From Actinomycetota bacterium (GTDB lineage: Bacteria; Actinomycetota; Acidimicrobiia; Acidimicrobiales; JACDEA01), in contig JACDEA010000163.1 of the NCBI GenBank assembly GCA_013816725.1, forward strand, positions 1-5,796: a stretch of 5,796 nucleotides of DNA, given 5' to 3'. Positions 1-5,796 of the stretch are shown piece by piece. The notes under the pieces were generated by a model. It was not told where the DNA came from. It saw only the letters and a list, made by a program, of their open reading frames with translations, and made no database searches. The first letter of the stretch is position 1, and every line of letters begins with the position of its first letter. A program made the position numbers and the translations under genes.

Positions 1-14
1 CGCCTGAACACGGC

Positions 15-1265
15 CTAGAGGCCGGTGACAGTCCCGAACGCCGCTGCGCGATAGACGGCCAGAGCGAGACGCTCCTCTGCGCGGATTGCGACGAGGTTGT
101 TCTTGAAGTCGTCCTCGTTGGAGTTGGTCATCTCGACCACGAGGCCGCTGCGGCGGAATATCTGAGCCGCAGTCATGAACGCACCCAGCAGCGCGGTGCC
201 GGCCGTGATGGCGGTGGTGACAACAACGCGAAGGCCCCACAGGGTGTCCGTGGGGACGCTGCGAGTGATCGTGTTGTACGACGGGTTGGTCCCGACGCCG
301 TAGGGGCCGTAGTTGAAGGGACCGCCGGCGTAGTACTGGTTGTTGGCGTCCTTCAGCAGACGGATCGTCTGCCAGTCCGTGGGGTGCATCACAATCGAGT
401 CGGGCTCGAGGAACGAGGCGACACGGACCTTGGTGATCTCCTTGTAGATCGCGTCGAGCCGTGTGTCGGCGCCGACCGCCTGCGCTGCGGTGAGGCCCGA
501 ACGGTTGAGGATGCCGGTGAGCTGCGGCGCCACACCGGAGCCGGAGGTCAGCTGCGCCTCTTCGGCGATCTGCACAAAGAGCGCGAGACGTCCGTCGATG
601 TATGACCGGATCTGCGCCTGGTCCTCGAGCATCTCGTCGGTGACCTTGATGACGGTGGCGATCTTGCGCACCGGCTCGTCGACCTGAGCGAACTGCAGGT
701 CGGACGCCGGCTTGGCACCGCCCTCTGCGACAGCCGCCGCGGCGTTGGTGGCGATGGTCTCCTTCAGGTACCGAACCGTGTTCGAGTTGGTGGCGCCGTT
801 GGGCATCAGGTCCGCAACCGTGAGCCTCTGAAACAGGATCGGCAGGAAACCGGGCTGAACCTCGGGCTGGACGATGCCGGAGACACCCTCAGAGACGGTC
901 GCCTTCAACTCGATGGGACCGGACTCGATCTTGCCCTTGCCGATGAGGCCGAGGACGTTCTTGTAGCCGTCGTGCTCGACAAACTGCTGGCCGATCGACT
1001 TGGCCATGCTGCGGGATGCGGTAGCGGTCGGTGCGGTCTGCTCGTCGGCGACGGCTTCGCTGCCGGCTTCGGGCTGAAACGCCTTGCGCTTCTCGGCGAG
1101 GTACTCCTGGTCGGTGATGCGCTCCGAGACGGACTTGATGTCAGCCTCGATCTTGTCGAGTTCCTCGCGCTTCTCGGATGTCGGGCGGTCTGCGTCCTCG
1201 ACGACGGCAAGCGCCTTCGTCGAAAGGTCGCGCAGCTGCTCTTTGAGCTCTGAGATGGGGGGCAC
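15..1265 (-). CDS. HK97-fold major capsid protein with N-terminal delta domain (416 aa)
   Basis: Main shell subunit of the phage head. Residues 4-60 form a charged helical, probably coiled-coil stretch (SELKEQLRDLSTKALAVVED, then EKREELDKIEADIKSVSERI). This matches the delta domain that acts as internal scaffold in HK97-type capsids. A linker rich in Ala, Thr and Glu (63-86) follows; protease cleavage is expected in or after it, but the exact site is not readable. The mature part has an N-arm, an E-loop (about 163-200, with EGGAKPASDL), a spine-helix region (210-240), P/A-domain sequence including IVMHPTDWQTIRLLKDA (291-307), and the usual C-terminal ending NNLVAIRAEERLALAVYRAAAF (389-410). 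GTG at 1265 is chosen because AAGGAG sits 7 bases upstream and the protein then starts just before the helix. The frame stays open to an ATG at 1433, but that would add a poly-proline leader read from the antisense-frame repeat in the protease gene. No separate scaffold gene is present, consistent with the fused delta domain. The TAG lies 14 bases from the window end. Confidence 0.95.
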   Translation of the reverse strand: MPPISELKEQLRDLSTKALAVVEDADRPTSEKREELDKIEADIKSVSERITDQEYLAEKRKAFQPEAGSEAVADEQTAPTATASRSMAKSIGQQFVEHDGYKNVLGLIGKGKIESGPIELKATVSEGVSGIVQPEVQPGFLPILFQRLTVADLMPNGATNSNTVRYLKETIATNAAAAVAEGGAKPASDLQFAQVDEPVRKIATVIKVTDEMLEDQAQIRSYIDGRLALFVQIAEEAQLTSGSGVAPQLTGILNRSGLTAAQAVGADTRLDAIYKEITKVRVASFLEPDSIVMHPTDWQTIRLLKDANNQYYAGGPFNYGPYGVGTNPSYNTITRSVPTDTLWGLRVVVTTAITAGTALLGAFMTAAQIFRRSGLVVEMTNSNEDDFKNNLVAIRAEERLALAVYRAAAFGTVTGL

Positions 1266-1272
1266 TAAATAG

Positions 1273-1278
1273 CTCCTT
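1273..1278 (-). promoter_or_regulatory. Ribosome binding site of the major capsid gene
   Basis: AAGGAG on the minus strand, 7 bases before the GTG at 1265, with an A/T-rich spacer (CTATTTA) in an otherwise very GC-rich region. The open, unstructured spacer would favour high expression and decides the GTG start. Confidence 0.85.
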
Positions 1279-1287
1279 GAGTGGGCG

Positions 1288-1311
1288 GCGCGGCTAGTCG
1301 TGGGACCGCGC
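1288..1311 (-). other. Possible small hairpin between protease and capsid genes
   Basis: The minus strand reads GCGCGG, a 12-base loop, then CCGCGC: a 6-bp all-GC stem in the 61-base gap upstream of the capsid ribosome site. No T-run follows, so it is not a standard terminator. It might be an mRNA stability or processing element, but short GC stems arise often by chance in DNA of this composition. Confidence 0.25.
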
Positions 1312-1326
1312 GGCGGTGGGTTTGGG

Positions 1327-2076
1327 TTAGGTCGCTGCCAACATCGACAGCGCGCGAGCTCGCAGTGCGAGCTCTTCTCCGTCCTCGGAGTCTGCGGCGA
1401 CGACGGCGGCGGTGGCGGCGGCGGTGGCGGCATCTTCCGGTTCAGAACTTTCGGTGCTGAGCGTCACTGCCTGGTCGGTCTCGACCGGCGTGGTCTCGTC
1501 GTCATCAGGCGTGACGTTTGTGGCCGAGGGTGACAGCGACTTCGCCGAACAGGTAGCACCGTTTTCGACGGCCATGTCGTGGATCTGTTGGAGCCGCGCG
1601 GCGTCGGACGTGGAGTTGCGGGAGCCGGCCTTGAAGTCCTTGGCCATCAGCACGGCCGCCTCCCGGTTGGACGGCACAGCCACGAAGGCGGCGTTGAGGA
1701 GCTCGGCCTTGGTGATGGTCGGCGTGCCCGCCACTGGTTCCTTCTGCGCTCCCATGAATGCAACGCTCATCGTGCGGATATGTCCCTCGGCCACGCGCGA
1801 ACGGATGACCTGCGCTTCGGGGTCGGACGCGAACGTGCCGCGGATTTTCAGCAGGTCGCCGTCGTAGAAGGGCGTTCCGCTTCCTACCGTCGAACGCGCC
1901 GTCAGCTCGTGGTCGAGGTCGATGGTGATGTGATCCGGCAGCGGGTCGAACGCCCCGGCGGCTACCACCTCGCCATCACGGTCCTTTGTCGGAGCCGAGA
2001 GGATCGCCTCGAACTCGCCGTTGGGGTCGTCGGTCGATAGCGCCTTTACTTCGGCGAACGCGAAGGACTTGTTCAT
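1327..2076 (-). CDS. Prohead maturation protease, HK97/U35 type (249 aa)
   Basis: Serine protease packaged in the procapsid that removes the capsid delta domain and itself before head expansion. The N-terminal catalytic part (about 1-145) matches the Caudovirales prohead protease family (PF04586). It contains the strand EFEAILSAPTKDRDGEVVAAGAF (21-43), the likely catalytic His56 in DLDHE, the likely nucleophile Ser104 in RTMSVAF, and KAELLNAAFVAVPSN (123-137). The third acid is unclear: Glu125 is present, but the position I would expect to be Glu before the final strand is Asn128. A short helical segment DAARLQQIHDMAVENGATC (158-176) follows, of a type I recall from actinophage proteases, and then a low-complexity acidic and alanine-rich tail (185-235). 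ATG at 2076 is chosen because AGGAG lies 7 bases upstream and it makes an ATGA overlap with the portal stop. The frame stays open to an ATG at 2163, deep inside the portal gene, which is unlikely to be used. Ends with TAA, 61 bases before the capsid gene. Confidence 0.92.
   Translation of the reverse strand: MNKSFAFAEVKALSTDDPNGEFEAILSAPTKDRDGEVVAAGAFDPLPDHITIDLDHELTARSTVGSGTPFYDGDLLKIRGTFASDPEAQVIRSRVAEGHIRTMSVAFMGAQKEPVAGTPTITKAELLNAAFVAVPSNREAAVLMAKDFKAGSRNSTSDAARLQQIHDMAVENGATCSAKSLSPSATNVTPDDDETTPVETDQAVTLSTESSEPEDAATAAATAAVVAADSEDGEELALRARALSMLAAT
1405..1431. repeat. GGC/GGT triplet repeat in the protease tail
   Basis: A near-perfect run of nine triplets (GGC with GGT interruptions on the plus strand) that encodes the alanine-rich stretch DAATAAATAAV at about residues 215-225 of the protease. 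Read in the frame of the upstream capsid extension, it gives a run of prolines, which explains the spurious long frame there. Confidence 0.8.
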
Positions 2077-3557
2077 GCGGGTTCTCCTGGCTTCTGGCCG
2101 AGCGACTTCAGTCGTTGGCGGAACTGCGGCACCGATTCCCGGGCGGCCACGGCGGTGGCCCACGACGCCTCAACCAACTCGCTCGAGCCGTTGAGGTCCT
2201 TCGTGAGAGCATCGAGCGAAACATCCGCCAACGAACCGACACGACTGAGACGACCCATGAGCGTGCGGACTTCGGCGTCCGTGAACGCCGCCTTTGGCGG
2301 CGGCATCGGTGGCTCTGCTGGCTTGCCTGCCTCGAGTGCAGATGGGTTCGGAGACATGCGCGACGCGGCCACGTCAATGGGGACGAGCGTGGAGTTGACG
2401 AACAGTCGGTCGGCGCCCTTGGCCGGCGTCAGGTTCTCAAGCGTCCGGACCTCGGACGGCTGCATCCAGCCTGAGTTGATGGCCTTCTGGTAGGCGTCGG
2501 CGCGTACCTCGAAGTCGCCGCGCAACACGTCGTCGAGAAGGAACTTGGCCTTAACCGTGGTGTCCTCGAACTCCGGCCGTAGTTGGTGGTCGATGACCGC
2601 CTCGACCATCTCGAGCCGTGGTGCCATCGTGTCCCGGTACATCGACCGCATCTGCTCGGTGATGTTCGAGAACGTGGCCCGGTCGAGAATGTGGACGACG
2701 GGAGGCGGAATGTCGTAGGCGCCGCAGACTTCCTCGCGGTTGAGCTTGCGCGTATCGATGTACTGCGCTTCTTCGAGGTTGAGCGGGATGATCTGAGGCG
2801 TCATACCCTCCTCGAGCACCGCCGTGTTCCCGGTGGCGTCGGGGCCGGCATGAAGCGCGTCCCAATCGGCGCGTAGGCGTTCGGCGGCGGGCGTGGAGAG
2901 CTTCTTCGGGTGCGTGAGCGCGACACCGGGGCGGGCCCCGTTCTTCCAGAAGCTCGAAGTGGCGCGGCGGGCGGCGTCCTCGTTGGCGAGTGTCTGGCGG
3001 AGCGGCTCGAGTGCCGACATTCCCCGCAGCGTCGTGTCGGGGTTGTAGCGCTTGAAGTGCACCACGTCCTCGGCCGAAACGGCATATGCCGGGTCGCCGC
3101 CGAGGTGGTGGTAGAGGAAGTACGTCAGCACGTCATCTTCCTTGCGGATGACGACGTTGGACGGGTGCAGCGGCCAGAGCTCGGCGGGCTTGCCGTCGCG
3201 GCCGCGCAGCTTGAGCCAGATGGCTTCGCCGTAGACGTTGAGCGTTGAGACGGTCCAGAGCCAGAAGAAGAACGAGTCGTGCTTGGCGTTGGGCCGGCTC
3301 AGGAGTTGTGCGTAGGAAGAGTCCCGCATCTGCTCACGGCCGTCCTCGACACGCCGGAACACCTGCAGCGGCAGGCGTGCGGTGTTCATCGCCAGCTTGT
3401 CGACTACCGCTGCGACCCATATCTGTGCGCGGTAGATGGCGCCGTAGGTGGAGAACTGGCCGATGAGGTTCTCACCAGTGCGGCCTCGGTACGTGTTTAC
3501 AAAGAAGCTGGGGGTCGTTTCCGCGAGGACGAGTTCGCCACCACTCAGAATCGCCAT
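2073..3557 (-). CDS. HK97-family portal protein (494 aa)
   Basis: Forms the ring at one capsid vertex through which DNA enters and leaves, and serves as the dock for terminase and later the neck. Visible family features are IYRAQIWVAAVVDKLAMNTA (41-60), the VYGEAIWLKLRGRDGKPAELWPLHPS region (108-133), EDVVHFKRYNPD (163-174), RGMSALEPLRQTL (178-190), FWKNGARPG (203-211), and YDIPPPVVHILDRATFSNITEQ (281-302), close to the conserved stretch of Phage_portal (PF04860) proteins. DDVLRGDFEVRADAYQKAI and the WMQPSEVR segment (342-371) follow. Core homologues are about 400 residues; here a proline-rich linker (413-421) leads to an extra helical C-terminal part (425-485). The ATG at 3557 is well supported by AGGAGG 8 bases upstream. 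The stop overlaps the protease ATG by 4 bases (ATGA). No truncation or frameshift is seen. Confidence 0.95.
   Translation of the reverse strand: MAILSGGELVLAETTPSFFVNTYRGRTGENLIGQFSTYGAIYRAQIWVAAVVDKLAMNTARLPLQVFRRVEDGREQMRDSSYAQLLSRPNAKHDSFFFWLWTVSTLNVYGEAIWLKLRGRDGKPAELWPLHPSNVVIRKEDDVLTYFLYHHLGGDPAYAVSAEDVVHFKRYNPDTTLRGMSALEPLRQTLANEDAARRATSSFWKNGARPGVALTHPKKLSTPAAERLRADWDALHAGPDATGNTAVLEEGMTPQIIPLNLEEAQYIDTRKLNREEVCGAYDIPPPVVHILDRATFSNITEQMRSMYRDTMAPRLEMVEAVIDHQLRPEFEDTTVKAKFLLDDVLRGDFEVRADAYQKAINSGWMQPSEVRTLENLTPAKGADRLFVNSTLVPIDVAASRMSPNPSALEAGKPAEPPMPPPKAAFTDAEVRTLMGRLSRVGSLADVSLDALTKDLNGSSELVEASWATAVAARESVPQFRQRLKSLGQKPGEPA
2084..2088 (-). promoter_or_regulatory. Ribosome binding site of the prohead protease
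   Basis: AGGAG on the minus strand, 7 bases before the ATG at 2076 and inside the last codons of the portal gene. It supports 2076 as the protease start rather than the long upstream extension. Confidence 0.8.
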
Positions 3558-3565
3558 GCGGTGGG

Positions 3566-3572
3566 CCTCCTA
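3566..3572 (-). promoter_or_regulatory. Ribosome binding site of the portal gene, fused to the preceding stop codon
   Basis: TAGGAGG on the minus strand, in which TAG is the stop of the Sm-like gene and AGGAGG is a near-perfect Shine-Dalgarno 8 bases before the portal ATG. Ribosomes finishing the small gene stop directly on the portal's initiation site, which suggests coupled translation. Confidence 0.85.
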
Positions 3573-3779
3573 CGGCAACTGCAGATAGTCCAGGTCGGCC
3601 CGCAGGATCAGCACTTCGCCGTCAACGGCGACAGGTTCCTGTCCTGGTTGGTGGGCCGTGGCGTCTCGAAGCACGAACGCCTCGGGGTCAGTTGCGTAGA
3701 GCACTCCGTAGAACGCCGAGCCGCTCTTGAGGGTGGCCACCACCCTGCGGCGTTCCCGCTGGCGGATGAGTCGCTTCAC
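3570..3779 (-). CDS. Small Sm/LSm-like protein between terminase and portal (69 aa)
   Basis: Function unknown. After a very basic N-terminus (KRLIRQRERRR, 2-12) the rest fits the two-part Sm pattern. An Sm1-like stretch at 13-40 has VVATLKSG, then G25-V-L, D31 and FVLRDA. A variable loop (41-52) follows, and then an Sm2-like strand pair GEVLILRADLDYLQ (54-67). This resembles the short five-stranded barrel of Sm/LSm/Hfq proteins, which form rings and often bind RNA. The resemblance is by eye only. It starts with GTG, overlapping the large terminase stop as GTGA, with a modest GAGGA about 12 bases upstream. Its TAG stop forms the start of the portal's TAGGAGG ribosome site. This tight placement and the absence of a plausible competing frame support a real gene. 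It could be a packaging or portal-associated accessory factor, or an RNA-binding regulator; position favours the first but does not prove it. Confidence 0.8.
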   Translation of the reverse strand: MKRLIRQRERRRVVATLKSGSAFYGVLYATDPEAFVLRDATAHQPGQEPVAVDGEVLILRADLDYLQLP

Positions 3780-5311
3780 GGCGTCAGCAATCCTCGCTCC
3801 TCGTACACACTTCCTCCGTGGAGCTCACCAGCCGCAATCGCATCGCCGCGCGCTTCCCAGGACAGCACCCCGGCGATGGCGCCGGCCGGCGAGCCCTCGT
3901 GTTCCCAGTCGATGACGAACATCTGGCGTCCATCGTCGTCCTTGACATTCACGGGCCGGCGTCGCGATGACATCACATGCCGTGTCAGTGTCTCGTCGCC
4001 GTCGTGGCTCAGGTCGCCGCCCACAATGGCGTTGCGGTACGCACGCACCGCAAAGGCCATGGCACGGGGCCGGTTTGTCATCCACGGAATGACCTGCTTG
4101 TCACCGAAGCGGGCGATCCAGCCGTCGACAAGATGCTCGATCGTTTGGGTATCGACATAGGCGCGCCACACGTCGAACTGGCTGAAGAACTCGACGACTG
4201 CGGCGTCGACCTCCGCCAGGGGGTGCTCATAATCGTTTGGGGCACCCGCCGGGCGCTCCCAGATACCGACGGTCATCTGATGGCCGGTGGCGACGTCAGT
4301 GGCGACAATGCCGAGTGCGCCGGAGAACCGGGCGCCCTTGATGCCGAGGACCATCAACCCGTCGGTGAACTTGGTCGACCGCGCGAGCGCCTTCCACTGC
4401 TTGCGGTCGAAGGCCCAACCCGACGGGGGTGCGGCGACGTTCAGGTAGTACCGGCGCGCGTCGGATGGGTCGGTATCGGGATCCTGGACCTCCTCGACGA
4501 TGCGCTCGATATTGACCCACCGAGCTGCTTCGCCGTAAGCGAACTCGAGCATCAGCCGCACCGCAGCGGTGTCGGCCAGGTCGACGCTGTCGGCGCCTGG
4601 CGGTTCGCGGGTGTCGAACAGCACGCCGCGCGCGCGTTGCGCTGAGGCCCGGCCCGTCATATCGGCGACGGAGCCATCTCCCTGGCTGGGCGCGTTCTGC
4701 AGCTCGAGCGACCAGCCGTTCATCTTGCCGACGTTCCGGCGCAGCGTCGCGGCGAGGCGGAGGCCGCCGTTTTCCTTCATCCACGCCTCGGTCTGGTCGA
4801 GCGCAGCGAATGTGATGCGCTGGCCCTCGCGTGATCCGGCCGCCGCAGTCACTGGCTCGATGCGGCCCGGTCGGTTGAAGAGGTAGATCCGCGTCCGGCC
4901 GAGGTCGATGCCGCGCAGTCGGCACGTGTCCTCGCGCTCGCTGAGGATGTCGAACAGCCAGACCATGACGTTGTCGGTCTGGTCCTCAGAGACCGCCGCG
5001 AACTGGATCCACGGGTCGGAGTGCGGGACCCCAACCGGTTGGCCGGACTCGAAATGCGAGAACTGCGTCGGAAGGACGAGATCGGCGTAGCCGCAGTAGC
5101 CGGCCTCGGGGCTCTTGCCCGCGCCCTTGGGCCGCCGTAGTGCCGCGCGACGAACGAGGCGGCCGCCGGTGTGCGGGTCGATCCGCCAATAGTCGATGAC
5201 TCGACCGGCCTGCTCCTTGGTGAGCTCGATGCCGAGATCTGCCTCGATGAGCGGGCCGATCGTGTATCCGAGCGAGCACGCTTGCCCGGGCCAAGCCGGG
5301 GCGAAGGTCAT
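3776..5311 (-). CDS. Phage terminase large subunit (511 aa)
   Basis: ATP-driven packaging motor and DNA-cutting enzyme that docks on the portal. The N-terminal ATPase has a Walker A loop RPKGAGKS at 60-67 (Lys66). The Walker B-like strand ITFAALDQTEAW (166-177) reads D-Q-T-E instead of the usual D-E, leaving Asp172 and Glu175 as candidate acids. A possible coupling motif is ELQNA (203-207). The C-terminal half has RNase H-like nuclease features: IWERP (350-354), YVDTQ (Asp387), TNRP and LSHDGDETLTRHV (His436, Asp437). The first nuclease strand reads LGIKGARFSGAL: Lys325 and Gly331 stand where relatives, as I recall them, have aspartates. About 500 residues is normal for the family. ATG at 5311 is preferred because it makes the 4-base ATGA overlap with the small subunit; an in-frame TTG at 5332 (518 aa) has no better ribosome site. 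The TGA overlaps the next gene's GTG. The family call is firm; whether the nuclease is fully active is open. Confidence 0.95.
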   Translation of the reverse strand: MTFAPAWPGQACSLGYTIGPLIEADLGIELTKEQAGRVIDYWRIDPHTGGRLVRRAALRRPKGAGKSPEAGYCGYADLVLPTQFSHFESGQPVGVPHSDPWIQFAAVSEDQTDNVMVWLFDILSEREDTCRLRGIDLGRTRIYLFNRPGRIEPVTAAAGSREGQRITFAALDQTEAWMKENGGLRLAATLRRNVGKMNGWSLELQNAPSQGDGSVADMTGRASAQRARGVLFDTREPPGADSVDLADTAAVRLMLEFAYGEAARWVNIERIVEEVQDPDTDPSDARRYYLNVAAPPSGWAFDRKQWKALARSTKFTDGLMVLGIKGARFSGALGIVATDVATGHQMTVGIWERPAGAPNDYEHPLAEVDAAVVEFFSQFDVWRAYVDTQTIEHLVDGWIARFGDKQVIPWMTNRPRAMAFAVRAYRNAIVGGDLSHDGDETLTRHVMSSRRRPVNVKDDDGRQMFVIDWEHEGSPAGAIAGVLSWEARGDAIAAGELHGGSVYEERGLLTP

Positions 5312-5742
5312 TCGGCGCCGGCTTGCTTCCAACGGTCGGCGACATCAGGGACGATGACCAGGCCGGGTTCGGCGTCTTCCGCGGACTCGACGGTCCAGCG
5401 GAGCCGCAGCATCGCCATCGGCGTTAGCCCGAGGCGGTCCTCCATCTGCCGGACCTCACCGCAGATCGCGGCCGGGGCGTTGGGCTTCTCGGCCTTGACC
5501 AGGAGGCGGACGTATCGGGCCACCGATCGGATCCCGGCAACTTCCTCCCAGGCTGCGGCTTGCGGCGTAGCCCAGAGGTCGGCCCAGATCCGGTGCTCGC
5601 CCGCGGAGCCCTTACCGAGCGGCCACTCGGGTGGTGGGCCCGAGCGACCCGACCGGGGTAGGACTCGAGTTGGTGACAGCGAGTCGGCGTTCGTACGGCG
5701 CCGCTGTGACGCCGGCTTCGGCGGAGGACCCATTCCGGCCAT
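5308..5742 (-). CDS. Phage terminase small subunit (144 aa)
   Basis: Predicted small terminase subunit, which recognises the phage packaging site and hands the DNA to the large subunit. The N-terminus is proline- and arginine-rich (GPPPKP at 5-10, RRR at 14-16), followed by a PPPEWPL segment (36-42), a helical part with WADLWATPQAAAW (53-65), and a C-terminal block EDRLGLTPMAMLRLRW (101-116). From memory this pattern is typical of small subunits in actinobacterial phages; I do not assign a Pfam family. The ATG at 5742 is chosen because GGAGG lies 8 bases before it. An in-frame ATG at 5763 would add 7 residues but has only a weak ribosome site and would place that GGAGG inside the gene; an ATG at 5733 is also possible. 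Its TGA overlaps the large-subunit ATG by 4 bases (ATGA), so the two are probably translationally coupled. Position directly before the large subunit supports the call more strongly than any single motif. Confidence 0.85.
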   Translation of the reverse strand: MAGMGPPPKPASQRRRTNADSLSPTRVLPRSGRSGPPPEWPLGKGSAGEHRIWADLWATPQAAAWEEVAGIRSVARYVRLLVKAEKPNAPAAICGEVRQMEDRLGLTPMAMLRLRWTVESAEDAEPGLVIVPDVADRWKQAGAE

Positions 5743-5796
5743 TCTCGGGACCTCCAAAAGCATTCAGACCCGTAGGCACCCCGAGCGGCCCAGGAG
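5743..5796 (-). other. Upstream leader of the module, no gene recognised
   Basis: Fifty-four bases before the small terminase start. Apart from the ribosome site I see no convincing promoter, terminator or coding frame. A cos or pac site, if present, would usually lie near or beyond this edge, but nothing here identifies one. Confidence 0.4.
5751..5755 (-). promoter_or_regulatory. Ribosome binding site of the terminase small subunit
   Basis: GGAGG on the minus strand, 8 bases before the ATG at 5742. It decides the start in favour of 5742 over the upstream ATG at 5763. Confidence 0.75.

Noticed and set aside
1266..1433. Longer capsid start at the ATG at 1433 with a poly-proline leader
   Set aside because: The extension overlaps the protease gene in another frame, its prolines come from the GGC/GGT repeat, and a far better GTG start with AAGGAG lies at 1265.
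2077..2163. Longer protease start at the ATG at 2163
   Set aside because: It lies within the portal gene without a good ribosome site, whereas the ATG at 2076 has AGGAG and the ATGA overlap with the portal stop.
1412..2474. Overlapping plus-strand frames opposite protease and portal (1412-1867, 1579-2040, 1986-2474)
   Set aside because: Mutually overlapping, antisense to well-supported genes and biased in composition. They look like by-products of codon-position GC bias.
3279..4160. Plus-strand open frame of 293 codons
   Set aside because: It runs antisense across the portal, the Sm-like gene and the terminase, all with clear family motifs. Its product is low-complexity and unrecognisable, as expected of a shadow frame in GC-rich DNA.
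3977..4645. Plus-strand open frame of 222 codons
   Set aside because: Antisense to the conserved C-terminal half of the large terminase. No recognisable domain, and no pairing with neighbouring plus-strand genes.
5312..5332. TTG start for the large terminase adding 7 residues
   Set aside because: Rare start codon, no Shine-Dalgarno before it, and the ATG at 5311 makes the typical 4-base overlap with the upstream stop.
1..5796. CRISPR array, tRNA, insertion sequence, attachment site or defence system
   Set aside because: No spaced direct repeats, cloverleaf-like segment, transposase motif or terminal inverted repeats were seen. The window is fully used by head-assembly genes.

Overview
This GC-rich window holds the left-end DNA-packaging and head-assembly module of an HK97-like tailed phage (Caudoviricetes) or prophage. 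All genes lie on the minus strand, so transcription runs from right to left. GC-rich codon use, GTG starts, and the style of the terminase and capsid proteins (from memory of actinobacteriophages) suggest a high-GC actinobacterial host. The sequence has no integrase, attachment site, tRNA or host gene, so free phage and prophage cannot be told apart.

Order of transcription: terminase small subunit (5742-5308), terminase large subunit (5311-3776), a 69-residue protein with an Sm/LSm-like sequence pattern (3779-3570), HK97-family portal (3557-2073), prohead maturation protease (2076-1327) and HK97-fold major capsid protein with an N-terminal delta (scaffold-like) domain (1265-15). The genes are tightly packed. 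Three junctions are 4-base stop/start overlaps (ATGA, GTGA, ATGA), and the small gene's stop codon is joined to the portal's Shine-Dalgarno sequence. Only the capsid gene has a real gap before it (61 bases), which carries a strong Shine-Dalgarno sequence and a possible small hairpin. No stretch over 300 bases is without a gene.

How they work together: the two terminase subunits recognise, cut and pump DNA through the portal ring at one vertex of the procapsid. Capsid subunits assemble around the portal and protease with the delta domain acting as built-in scaffold; the protease then trims it and the head expands. Head-tail connector genes would be expected to the left of base 1.

The module is mostly ordinary. 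The points worth a second look are the Sm-like small gene between terminase and portal, a large terminase lacking the usual first metal-binding aspartate of the nuclease domain and carrying a variant Walker B, and an acidic/alanine-rich tail on the protease encoded by a GC triplet repeat. I see no convincing new system such as a defence island, retroelement or CRISPR array. The long plus-strand open frames are shadows of the minus-strand genes.
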